DNA of 64,000 nt from Micavibrio sp. UBA6145. GTDB lineage: Bacteria > Pseudomonadota > Alphaproteobacteria > Micavibrionales > UBA1664. The notes under the pieces are model-generated. The model made no database searches, was not told the DNA's origin, and saw nothing but the letters and a program-made list of their open reading frames with translations. This document shows, piece after piece, positions 9,729-17,576 of the stretch. Location of the stretch: positions 186,001 through 250,000 of the forward strand of contig DIUZ01000026.1 in assembly GCA_002423205.1 (NCBI GenBank), written 5' to 3'. The first letter of the stretch is position 1; each line of letters begins with the position of its first letter. The position numbers were made by a program, and so were the translations under genes.

Positions 9729-11945
9729 TCACACGTCTTTGACAAAGCTGTCCATGACACGTTTGAGCCCCGCATTGTCAAATTTGACGTCCAGCTTCTG
9801 GCCATCGGCATGGATAATCGTCCCCATGCCAAATTTTTCATGAAATACACGGTCGCCCTTCGTATACCCGCCCTTGGACACACGCACCGGCATGGCCGGC
9901 ATCGGTTCAACCGGCGGAATCGAACGTTGCGCGCCCCAGCCGCCGGGTTTTGCCCCGGACGAATCCCAATGCACGCTGCGCCCGCCGCCATACAGGCCCA
10001 TATCGGATGATACTTCGATGGTCTCGTCCGGCAGTTCCTCCACAAAGCGCGATGCAATCGCCGCCGTCCAGTTGCCGTAAATGCGCCGGTTGCCGGCATG
10101 TGTGATAAACGCGCGTTTGCGCGCACGGGTAAGACCGACATAGGCCAGTCTGCGTTCTTCTTCCAGACCTGTATTGCCGTTCTCATCCATGCTGCGCTGG
10201 CTTGGGAACAAACCTTCTTCCCAACCCGGCAGAAACACAGCCGTAAATTCAAGCCCCTTGGAACCATGCAGCGTCATCAGCGTGACTTTGGGCTCCGTCG
10301 TGCTTTCCGAATTTTCCATGACCAGCGATACGTGCTCAAGGAATCCTTGCAGCGACTCGAATTCCGCCATCGCAGATACAAGTTCACGAAGGTTTTCAAC
10401 ACGCCCTTGCGCATCCGGCGTTTTTTCCGCCTGCCACATGGCGATGTAACCGGAATCTTCCAAAATCTGGTGCGCCAGTTCGCCGTGCGTGGTGTTTTCC
10501 ACCAGCCCGCGCCATTTGGCAAAATCCATCATCAGATTCTGCAAGGCGCTAAAGGCCTTGCCGCGAATCTCCTCCGTACCCAGCAATTCAATGATCGCCG
10601 CATTCAGCGAAATATTTTTGGACCGAGCATGCGCATACAGACGTTCAACCGTCGTATCGCCAATGCCGCGCTTGGGCGTGTTGATGATGCGCTCCAGTGC
10701 CAGATCATCCGCCGGTTGCGCAACGATGCGTAGATACGCCAGCGCGTCGCGGATCTCTGCACGCTCATAGAAACGCGGACCACCGATCACGCGGTACGGA
10801 ATGCCCAGTTTCAGAAACCGGTCTTCGAATTCACGCATCTGGAATCCGGCACGTACCAGAATGGCCATGCCGTCAAACGCGATACCTTCTTTTTTCAGGG
10901 ATTCGATTTTTTCGGCAACCCAGCGCGCTTCGGCCTCGCCGTCCCACAGCGCATGGACTTCAACCTTGTCGCCGGCGTCGCCCGCGCTCCACAGTGTTTT
11001 GCCGAGGCGTCCGGCGTTGTTGGCAATGACACCGCCCGCTGCTGCCAGAATATTCCCGGTCGAACGGTAATTCTGCTCAAGCCGCACCACTTTCGCACCC
11101 GGAAAATCTTTTTCAAACCGCAGGATGTTTTCAACCTCCGCACCGCGCCATCCGTAAATCGACTGGTCGTCATCACCCACGCAGCAGATATTATTGGCGT
11201 TACTGGTCAGCAGGCGCAGCCACAAATACTGCGCAACGTTGGTGTCCTGATACTCATCCACCATGATGTATTTGAAACGGCGGTGATACTCATCGCGGAT
11301 GGATGCATTAGCCGGATCGCGCAGGATGGTGATGACATGCAAAAGCAGGTCGCCGAAATCACACGCGTTCAACGTGCGCAGACGGTCCTGATAGCGTTTG
11401 TAATATTCAATTGCCTTGCCGCCCGCGAGCTCGCCCGCTTCGCGCACCTGTGCAGGCAAAAGCCCCTTGTCTTTCCACCCGCCGATCGCCGCCGCCAGTG
11501 CCTTGGGCGGGTTTTTCTTGGTGTCGACATTATCGGCTTCCATCAATTGCTTGATAAGGCGCACCTGGTCGTCCTGGTCGATGATCGTGTACTGGCTGGT
11601 CAGCCCGACAAGACCCGCATGCTGGCGCAGCATACGTGCCGCCAGCGCGTGGAATGTACCCAGCCACCAGCCTTCGACAGGTTGCCCGCCCAGCGCGGCG
11701 GACACGCGGTGCTTCATTTCCTGCGCGGCCTTGTTGGTGAACGTCACCGCCAGAATCTGCGATGGCCATGCACGGCTTGTGGACAGAAGATGCGCAAGGC
11801 GCGTGGTCAGTACCCGTGTTTTACCCGTACCGGCCCCCGCCAGCACCAGAACCGGACCGTCCAGCGCCTCCACGGCCTCGCGCTGTGCGGCGTTTAAACC
11901 GGTCAGATACGGGGCTTCGGGCGTTGCAGCGGCTTGTGGAATCAT
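9729..11945 (-). CDS. uvrD: UvrD/PcrA-family ATP-dependent DNA helicase
   Basis: This 738-residue superfamily 1A helicase acts in nucleotide excision and mismatch repair. Motifs run in order: Walker A LAGAGTGKTRVL, Ia VTFTNKAAQEM, Walker B VDEYQDTNVAQ, III VGDDDQSIYGWRGA, IV LEQNYRSTGNIL, V LHGSKGLEF and VI YVGLTRAR. The C-terminal KGDRVFHEKFGMGTI segment is the small Tudor-like domain of UvrD/PcrA that contacts RNA polymerase. No Shine-Dalgarno is visible before the ATG at 11945, and the divergent pyrC start is only 24 bases away, which suggests a near-leaderless transcript. Confidence 0.95.
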   Translation of the reverse strand: MIPQAAATPEAPYLTGLNAAQREAVEALDGPVLVLAGAGTGKTRVLTTRLAHLLSTSRAWPSQILAVTFTNKAAQEMKHRVSAALGGQPVEGWWLGTFHALAARMLRQHAGLVGLTSQYTIIDQDDQVRLIKQLMEADNVDTKKNPPKALAAAIGGWKDKGLLPAQVREAGELAGGKAIEYYKRYQDRLRTLNACDFGDLLLHVITILRDPANASIRDEYHRRFKYIMVDEYQDTNVAQYLWLRLLTSNANNICCVGDDDQSIYGWRGAEVENILRFEKDFPGAKVVRLEQNYRSTGNILAAAGGVIANNAGRLGKTLWSAGDAGDKVEVHALWDGEAEARWVAEKIESLKKEGIAFDGMAILVRAGFQMREFEDRFLKLGIPYRVIGGPRFYERAEIRDALAYLRIVAQPADDLALERIINTPKRGIGDTTVERLYAHARSKNISLNAAIIELLGTEEIRGKAFSALQNLMMDFAKWRGLVENTTHGELAHQILEDSGYIAMWQAEKTPDAQGRVENLRELVSAMAEFESLQGFLEHVSLVMENSESTTEPKVTLMTLHGSKGLEFTAVFLPGWEEGLFPSQRSMDENGNTGLEEERRLAYVGLTRARKRAFITHAGNRRIYGNWTAAIASRFVEELPDETIEVSSDMGLYGGGRSVHWDSSGAKPGGWGAQRSIPPVEPMPAMPVRVSKGGYTKGDRVFHEKFGMGTIIHADGQKLDVKFDNAGLKRVMDSFVKDV

Positions 11946-11962
11946 GCGGCGTTATTTATACA
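11934..11962 (+). promoter_or_regulatory. Candidate pyrC promoter overlapping the uvrD start region
   Basis: TTGTGG at 11934-11939 and TATACA at 11957-11962 are separated by 17 bases and would start transcription at about 11969-11970, exactly at the pyrC ATG. On the opposite strand TATAAA (11960 to 11955) could serve as the -10 of uvrD. The two -10 elements overlap, so the divergent genes probably compete for polymerase at one AT-rich core. Confidence 0.45.
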
Positions 11963-11969
11963 CGTTTTA

Positions 11970-13061
11970 ATGATCATTGAACTACCCCGTTGGTACGACC
12001 TGCACGCCCACTTCCGGCAGGGCGATATCATGGCCTCACTGGTCGCCGACCATCATAAGATGGGCTGCGCCGGCATTTTGGCCATGCCCAACACAAAACC
12101 CCCGGTTGCCAAGGTAAAAACCGCCGATGACGGCGATTGCTGGTCCATCGAACAATACCGCGACATGTTAATGAGCGCAGGTGCCGACACATTCGATGCG
12201 GTCCTGACCCCTTTGTATCTGACAGCCAGCACGACCCCGAAAATGATCGAGGACGGCGCAAAATCCGGCCTGCTCACATGCGCGAAATATTATCCGCCGC
12301 ACGGCACCACCGGTTCCGAATTCGGAAGCCCGCTTCAGACCTATGCCGATAACGGCGTGTTTCAGGCGATGGCCGATAACAATGTCATACTGAACATTCA
12401 TGGCGAAGAACATGGCCAGTCGGGCGAACAGTATTTCGGCCGCGGCACCAACGCCGAAGAATATTTTTATCAGGAACGCCTGACACGCATCCTGGATAAA
12501 TTCCCGACTTTGAAAATCGTGGGTGAACACGTCACCACCAAAATTGCCGGCGATATCATCAAATCAGCCGGCAAAAACGTTGCCGCCACCATTACGCCGC
12601 AGCATCTTCTGTATACGGTCGGCCACATGCTGCAGGGCTTTAAATACCATCTGTATTGCCTGCCGCTGCTGAAATTCGAAGAAGACCGCGCCGCACTCAT
12701 CGCCGCGATAACTGACAACACCAACACCAAATTCTTTGCCGGCACTGATTCCGCCCCGCATGTGCAGAAACTTACCCCCTGCGGCTGCGCCGCCGGATGC
12801 TACACCGGTGGTATCGCGCCGCAGCTTTACGCAACCGCGTTTGAAAAATCAGGTGCCGATGTTGCGGGCGCTGCCTTCAAAAACTTCCTGTGCCTGAACG
12901 GTCCGAATTTCTACGGCCTGAAAATCCCATCGGATACATTTAAAATACAAAATAAATCTGTCGAAATTTGCGCGGAAAATTTCCCTGCCGGAACCGTCAT
13001 TCCCCTGCCCGCCGGTCTCGAAATAAGCGGCAAATCCACGCTTTCATGGTCTTTAGTATAG
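11970..13061 (+). CDS. pyrC: Dihydroorotase, class II (PyrC)
   Basis: PyrC cyclises carbamoyl-aspartate to dihydroorotate, the third step of pyrimidine synthesis. The 363-residue product has the metal-binding YDLHAHFRQGD at residues 9-19, the probable carboxylated lysine K106 in CAKYYPPHG, a ligand histidine in NIHGEEHG and the catalytic aspartate in FAGTDSAPH. The length and the motifs match the E. coli PyrC type. The ATG at 11970 must be the start or very near it, since the metal motif begins nine codons later. No Shine-Dalgarno precedes it. The next pathway gene present, pyrF, is 3 kb downstream but not in the same unit. Confidence 0.95.
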   Translation: MIIELPRWYDLHAHFRQGDIMASLVADHHKMGCAGILAMPNTKPPVAKVKTADDGDCWSIEQYRDMLMSAGADTFDAVLTPLYLTASTTPKMIEDGAKSGLLTCAKYYPPHGTTGSEFGSPLQTYADNGVFQAMADNNVILNIHGEEHGQSGEQYFGRGTNAEEYFYQERLTRILDKFPTLKIVGEHVTTKIAGDIIKSAGKNVAATITPQHLLYTVGHMLQGFKYHLYCLPLLKFEEDRAALIAAITDNTNTKFFAGTDSAPHVQKLTPCGCAAGCYTGGIAPQLYATAFEKSGADVAGAAFKNFLCLNGPNFYGLKIPSDTFKIQNKSVEICAENFPAGTVIPLPAGLEISGKSTLSWSLV

Positions 13062-13148
13062 AAGAATTTTCCATATAATTAATGCTACAATAGGTTTAAT
13101 AGCGTGCAAAAAGACACGCAAAAGAAACTGAACCGTGGAGCATGAAGA

Positions 13149-13688
13149 GTGGACAAACAGCTGTTAATGATCGGCGCGATCGTAATATTTATAGCGTCCG
13201 GTTTCGCCATTTACGCAGCGCTACACCGCCCCGTGTACAAGAAAAAAGGCCAGTTACTTCTTCTCAATGAACAACGACTTCTGACCGCGCTGACACAGGC
13301 GCTTCCTTACAACTGCATCATATCGCTCAAAGTGCGCCTGCTGGATATCGTCAGCGTGCGCAGCCAGTACGGTAAAACGATGGACCAGACGCTCGCTGAT
13401 TACTGCGTCGACTTCGTCATTCTCGACCGTGACACCACCGAAGTGAAAATGTGCATCGAGATGGATATGGAATCGACCAACGCGGTAGAGCGCCTGAACA
13501 AGAACACGATGATCAGCCGTTCCCTGCGGCGTGCCGGCGTGCCGTTCGTGCGCCTGCCGCTGATCCGGTTCTATGATCCCGCACGCCTGCGCAACATCAT
13601 CCGCGAGACGATGGAAAAGCATGAGAAACCTGACGCGACTGTTGTAGAGACGATGAAAGACCGCGTGGTGGCGCGCGTACCGGCTTAA
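13149..13688 (+). CDS. DUF2726 domain protein with N-terminal membrane anchor
   Basis: This 179-residue protein begins with one transmembrane segment (about residues 5-24, LMIGAIVIFIASGFAIYAAL). A DUF2726-type domain follows: LLNEQRLLTALTQALP, then KVRLLDIV, HVDFV-like CVDFVILDRD, CIEMDMESTN and AGVPFVRLPLIRFYD. The D...E.D pattern resembles restriction-endonuclease-like folds, but no nuclease activity is shown for this gene. It starts at GTG 13149, preceded by GGAG at 13137-13140. The 87-base gap after pyrC holds only a small GCGTG/CACGC hairpin (13102-13119). Its end overlaps the convergent neighbour by four bases. Confidence 0.75.
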   Translation: MDKQLLMIGAIVIFIASGFAIYAALHRPVYKKKGQLLLLNEQRLLTALTQALPYNCIISLKVRLLDIVSVRSQYGKTMDQTLADYCVDFVILDRDTTEVKMCIEMDMESTNAVERLNKNTMISRSLRRAGVPFVRLPLIRFYDPARLRNIIRETMEKHEKPDATVVETMKDRVVARVPA

Positions 13689-14770
13689 CCTGGAATAAAG
13701 CGGCCGAAGATACCTTTGCGGCCAGGCGCTTTATTGCCACTGCCTTTTACAGGTTCGTTCAGGGTTTTTTCCTGTAGCGGCATGACGCGTTCCAGCTCGC
13801 CATAGACGCGGCGGTCCGGGAAGCTGTTCGCATACGGTTCAAAATCCGCACGGGTAAGACCGGATTTCAGGGCATCATTAAGACCAAGGCCAAAACGCAT
13901 GCCGATGCGGTGCGCCAGAATTTCTTCCGGGTGCCTGCGATATACCGCCTGTCTTTCACTGGTGTAAAAATTACGGTCACATACACGCAGCAGCGTATAA
14001 AGATCAGGATCGTGCTTCAGAACTTTTTCGGGATCGGGAATGTTTCTGTTGGCCTGGTTAAGTGAATGGTGCACACCCTCATGCGCAAGGATAATACCCA
14101 GCAAAGGCAGATCGCGCACTGTCTTGATATCCGCAACATTGGATTCGACTTCGAACATGGCGCGTTCTTCATTCCAGCGCGCCATACCCCGGTTTTTTGA
14201 AGCCGGATCGGATACGACAACGGTTGAAACACCTGTACGCACATCAAAACGTTTTGCGATCATATCATTCAGAAACGTGATGGCTTCTTTGAGGTCAGCA
14301 CCTTCGGCGGGCGTTTGACCATCGAGGATTCCGGCCTGCCTGCTCTGGCGGTGCGCCATCGCATCAACATCGGCAACCATCTTGTCGACGACCTTGTGAT
14401 ACAGCGCCACGGTATTTTCCGGCACCTGCGTGTGCACGGCCAGCGTCTGGCCGGTTTTTACCAGACTGTCATAGTAAGCTTTATCTTCAGCAGTGTCCTT
14501 CTCGGGCAGTGCATCAATTTCACGGGACAGCACGCCCATCATCCGCGCCTTGACCAGCGGGTCCACCAGTTGCAGATGCTGTTCGCTGTGCGTCTGGGTA
14601 TAGGCGTGAACGGCATCGATGACATCGTCACCTGTCAGCAGGCCCGCATCCAGGCTTGCCGTCATGTCGCGTTCAAACAGCTGCACTGCCGACAGCGGTA
14701 CAGCCGGACGCTCAGCCGGGGCCGGCTGTTCAGCGAAACGACGGAAACGTCTGCGCAGATCGTCAAACAT
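13685..14770 (-). CDS. Uncharacterised protein with an HEXXH metalloprotease-like motif
   Basis: I do not recognise this 361-residue protein as a named family. It has no signal peptide or membrane segment. Its most informative part is IILAHEGVHHSLNQ, an HEXXH zinc motif at residues 230-234 preceded by a hydrophobic helix. About 48 residues later comes HPEEILAHRIGMRFG, where a glutamate could be the third zinc ligand, as in gluzincins. The N-terminal third is charged and probably helical. The C-terminus is basic and glycine-rich (GSGNKAPGRKGIFGRF). A peptidase role is an inference from the motif alone. It is convergent with the DUF2726 gene. Confidence 0.7.
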   Translation of the reverse strand: MFDDLRRRFRRFAEQPAPAERPAVPLSAVQLFERDMTASLDAGLLTGDDVIDAVHAYTQTHSEQHLQLVDPLVKARMMGVLSREIDALPEKDTAEDKAYYDSLVKTGQTLAVHTQVPENTVALYHKVVDKMVADVDAMAHRQSRQAGILDGQTPAEGADLKEAITFLNDMIAKRFDVRTGVSTVVVSDPASKNRGMARWNEERAMFEVESNVADIKTVRDLPLLGIILAHEGVHHSLNQANRNIPDPEKVLKHDPDLYTLLRVCDRNFYTSERQAVYRRHPEEILAHRIGMRFGLGLNDALKSGLTRADFEPYANSFPDRRVYGELERVMPLQEKTLNEPVKGSGNKAPGRKGIFGRFIPG

Positions 14771-14810
14771 GCGCCAACCTTATACCAAAGAAATTAACAT
14801 ATGGAAAATA

Positions 14811-15692
14811 TTAGTACGCTTTAAACAAGCGCTTGAAATTATGGTGTTTTTCCCATTTTTCACTATGCGCAGGGGATGGCAAATCAACCGGTTTTTCAAC
14901 CAGTGCGACCGGGACCAGCGCTTTACCGCCTTTAATGGCGGCGCTGACCCATTCCGCGCCTCTGGTCACCACATAGGCCGGGCCTGCGGCCGAGGCGGCA
15001 ATACTGACCTCTATCGCGCCTTTCGGCCATGACCCAACCGCCGGCCATGGACCCGTGTCCTGCGTATCCAGCGTATCGGCGTCGACATGGACAAAAAGAT
15101 GCTTGGGCGAAATCCAGAGCTTCTCAGGCGTCTTGCCTGCAACCCATAAATGCACCGCAGCCTTGGCCAGTTCGACCACGTCGCCCACCGGACAATCCGT
15201 GGTGTTGATGACAAGGTCATACCCGGCGTGATCGGCGATATCGACATTATAATATGTCTTGAAACGCGCGCGTTCGCTGGCTTTGCGGGCGGCGATGGCG
15301 GCCTGTACTTCTTCAATGCTGTTATAAGGGCCCTCGCCCACGCGCGACGTATCACCCTTGATGCGCATCACGGCGATCTGGGGGTCGACCTCCAGCTTGA
15401 TGCGGAAAGACATGGGCAGAAAGTGAAACGCCATGCGGCTGTCCACGATCAGGTTCTTGGGGGTCTTCTCAAGGTTGCGGAAGACGGAATCAATGCGGTC
15501 GTCGATCGACTTGTCGGTTTCAGCCCGTTTGTTCAGCTCAAGGGTCGTAATGCCCATCTGGTCGGCGATCTTGCGCTGGACCATCCCGGTCGAATACCGG
15601 TCAGCCGCAAATGTCTCGACAAGACCGGTGGCCAGGACACTCTTCCCCGACCCTAAATCACCGCTAATGCTGATGATTATGGGTTTTTCCAT
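14811..15692 (-). CDS. Cytidylate kinase-like P-loop NTPase
   Basis: The product (293 residues from the ATG at 15692) begins almost at once with a P-loop, IISISGDLGSGKSVLATGL, followed by nucleoside-monophosphate-kinase features such as GMVQRKIADQMG, IVDSRMAFHFLP and VMRIKGDTSR. It resembles the 'cytidylate kinase-like' family rather than canonical Cmk, which is encoded separately at 46483. The last 100 residues (KLWISPKHLFVHVDADTLDT, then PVALVEKPVDLP) are an extension I cannot assign. In-frame starts at 15737 (ATG) and 15755 (GTG) exist, but none has a strong ribosome site. Confidence 0.7.
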   Translation of the reverse strand: MEKPIIISISGDLGSGKSVLATGLVETFAADRYSTGMVQRKIADQMGITTLELNKRAETDKSIDDRIDSVFRNLEKTPKNLIVDSRMAFHFLPMSFRIKLEVDPQIAVMRIKGDTSRVGEGPYNSIEEVQAAIAARKASERARFKTYYNVDIADHAGYDLVINTTDCPVGDVVELAKAAVHLWVAGKTPEKLWISPKHLFVHVDADTLDTQDTGPWPAVGSWPKGAIEVSIAASAAGPAYVVTRGAEWVSAAIKGGKALVPVALVEKPVDLPSPAHSEKWEKHHNFKRLFKAY

Positions 15693-15843
15693 AGGCAAAA
15701 CTTCGTTTTTTGGCGGTGTACCGGCATCTGTCGACATGGGCGGATCATGGAACACCCCCCAATTTTTGGCAAGGGTATGGAAACAAAGGAAAATATGAAA
15801 TCTGAAACTTGACGGGGGTTTTTAGGTGGTGCAATGTCCCACT

Positions 15844-15849
15844 TATAAT
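15844..15849 (+). promoter_or_regulatory. Candidate -10 element for ihfB
   Basis: A perfect TATAAT sits 29 bases before the ihfB ATG, followed by a good Shine-Dalgarno AAGGGG. No convincing -35 stands at normal spacing; a TTGACG at 15809-15814 is too far upstream (29-base spacer). This is the only promoter-like signal in the roughly 185-base gap between the divergent kinase-like gene and ihfB. Confidence 0.35.
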
Positions 15850-15878
15850 CTAAAACGCAAACAAGGGGTTAACCGGTC

Positions 15879-16190
15879 ATGACCAAATCAGAGCTGATCC
15901 GCCGCCTGGCTGAACGCTATCCGGATCTTTATCTGTCCGACCTCGAACGTGTCATCGACACCGTGTTCGAGGAAGTGACCAAGGCACTTGTTCGCGGTGA
16001 TCGCGTTGAACTCCGCGGCTTCGGTGCATTCTCCGTCAAGAAACGCGAAGCACGCACCGGCCGCAACCCGCGCACCGGTTCCGCTGTTCAGGTTCGCGCC
16101 AAGACGATGCCCTTTTTCAAAACCGGCAAATTGCTCCGCGACCGCCTCAACGGCAAACAGGTGGACAAAAACGCCGAAGACAAATTCTGA
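15879..16190 (+). CDS. ihfB: Integration host factor subunit beta
   Basis: IhfB pairs with IhfA to bend DNA at specific sites in transcription, recombination and replication. The 103-residue protein has the DNABII fold: MTKSELIRRLAERYP at the N-terminus and the signature RVELRGFGAFSVKKREARTG, followed by the beta-arm RNPRTG and FKTGKLLRDRLN. The beta-subunit features (TKSEL start, IDTVFEEVTKAL) separate it from HU. It is followed directly by a strong terminator at 16198. From memory, ihfB often follows rpsA; here rpsA is 31 kb away. Confidence 0.95.
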   Translation: MTKSELIRRLAERYPDLYLSDLERVIDTVFEEVTKALVRGDRVELRGFGAFSVKKREARTGRNPRTGSAVQVRAKTMPFFKTGKLLRDRLNGKQVDKNAEDKF

Positions 16191-16197
16191 TAAACAG

Positions 16198-16221
16198 CCC
16201 CCGCCGAAAGCGGGGGTTTTT
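16198..16221 (+). terminator. Rho-independent terminator after ihfB
   Basis: A perfect 7-bp stem CCCCCGC (16198-16204) / GCGGGGG (16210-16216) with loop CGAAA is followed by TTTTT (16217-16221). It lies 7 bases past the ihfB stop and separates ihfB from the pyrF-trp unit. Confidence 0.92.
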
Positions 16222-16242
16222 AAAACCGTGTTATAGTGGCCA

Positions 16243-16944
16243 ATGACAATCTATTGCTCCATCGATACAAGTGACCTCGACTCCGCCATCCGCATGGCTG
16301 ATCAGGTCGTCCCCGCCGGTTGCGGCCTGAAACTCGGCATGGAGTTTTTCAACGCCAATGGCCCGCAGGGCGTCATCAAGCTGCGTGAAAAACATCCTGA
16401 CGCATCGCTGTTCATCGATCTCAAATATCACGACATTCCAAACACAGTGGCCGGTGCGCTTCGCGCCATTACCCGCCTTGGGCCTGATTTTCTGAACGTG
16501 CACGCCTCCGGCGGTGCGGAAATGATGCGCCAGGGTCTGGCTGCCATGAAGGAAGAAACGCGCAAACACGACATCAAAATGCCCAAGCTTCTGGCCGTGA
16601 CCGTGCTGACATCCATGGACGACGAAGCCGTCACATCCGTAGGCTGGCAATTGCCGGTCGAGAACCAGGTCAAACGCCTGGCCATGCTCACCAAGAACAC
16701 AGGTCTCAACGGCGTCGTCTGCTCACCGCTGGAAATCAAAATGGTCCGCGAAAATTGCGGCCCCGGTTTCATCACCATGGTCCCGGGCATCCGCCCTGTA
16801 GAAGCCAATGACGATCAGAAGCGCACCATGACCCCGAAAGAGGCGATGGCCGCCGGCGCCACCCATCTTGTCATCGGCCGTCCCATCACCCAGTCCCGCG
16901 ATCCGGGTCAGACGGCTGCGGATATCGTCGCCAGCCTGGCATGA
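16243..16944 (+). CDS. pyrF: Orotidine 5'-phosphate decarboxylase
   Basis: PyrF makes UMP from orotidylate, the last step of de novo pyrimidine synthesis. The 233-residue protein shows the beta-strand aspartate CSIDTSDLDSA, the lysine in CGLKLGMEFF and the catalytic motif FIDLKYHDIPNTV. The phosphate-binding end has MVPGIRPVEANDDQKR and ATHLVIGRPITQS. It is the first gene of a pyrF-trpF-trpB-trpA run and overlaps trpF by four bases (ATGA). Confidence 0.96.
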   Translation: MTIYCSIDTSDLDSAIRMADQVVPAGCGLKLGMEFFNANGPQGVIKLREKHPDASLFIDLKYHDIPNTVAGALRAITRLGPDFLNVHASGGAEMMRQGLAAMKEETRKHDIKMPKLLAVTVLTSMDDEAVTSVGWQLPVENQVKRLAMLTKNTGLNGVVCSPLEIKMVRENCGPGFITMVPGIRPVEANDDQKRTMTPKEAMAAGATHLVIGRPITQSRDPGQTAADIVASLA

Positions 16945-17576
16945 GCGCCGTTAAAATTAAAATCTGCGGTATCACAACGCAGGATGCGCTGTCCGCCGCG
17001 CACAAGGCCGGGGCGGATTTTGCCGGTTTTGTCTTTTTTGAAAAATCGCCGCGCAATATCAGCCTCGAAGCGGCCGCCTCTCTGGTCAAATCGACACCGA
17101 TAACATCGGTTGGTCTGTTCGTGGACCCGGATGATGATTTCCTGAAAAACACACTCGCCCATGTCCCGCTGAAAATGATCCAGCTGCACGGCAACGAAAC
17201 ACCCGCACGCGTGGCCGCCATCAAATCCATGACCGGCCTTCAGGTGATGAAGGCGATCCGTGTCGCCAGCCATGACGACCTTACCTTCGGCAGCGCCTAT
17301 GCCCCGGTTGTCGACTGGCTGTTGTTTGACGCCAAGGTCGAAGGCGCATCCCTGCCGGGCGGCACGGGCCGCAATTTTGATTGGGACATCCTGAGATATT
17401 ACAAATCACCGCGTCCGTGGATGCTGGCTGGCGGCCTGAATGCCGAAAATATCGGTAACGCATTGAAAATGCTTAAACCCGACGCGGTCGATGTATCGTC
17501 CGGTGTCGAATCCTCAACCGGCGTGAAAGATGCTTCCAAAATCGCCGCGTTTGTGGATAGTGTCCGGCATGCCTGA
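16941..17576 (+). CDS. trpF: Phosphoribosylanthranilate isomerase
   Basis: TrpF converts phosphoribosylanthranilate to CdRP in tryptophan synthesis. The 211-residue TIM barrel has the active-site cysteine in KIKICGITTQDAL, then AGADFAGFVFFEKSPRN and IQLHGNETPARV. The general-acid aspartate lies in LLFDAKVEGASLPGGTGR, and the phosphate site in MLAGGLNAENIGNAL and VDVSSGVESSTGVKD. Eight bases overlap with trpB. The other early tryptophan genes (trpE, trpG, trpD, trpC) are not in the window. Confidence 0.95.
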   Translation: MSAVKIKICGITTQDALSAAHKAGADFAGFVFFEKSPRNISLEAAASLVKSTPITSVGLFVDPDDDFLKNTLAHVPLKMIQLHGNETPARVAAIKSMTGLQVMKAIRVASHDDLTFGSAYAPVVDWLLFDAKVEGASLPGGTGRNFDWDILRYYKSPRPWMLAGGLNAENIGNALKMLKPDAVDVSSGVESSTGVKDASKIAAFVDSVRHA

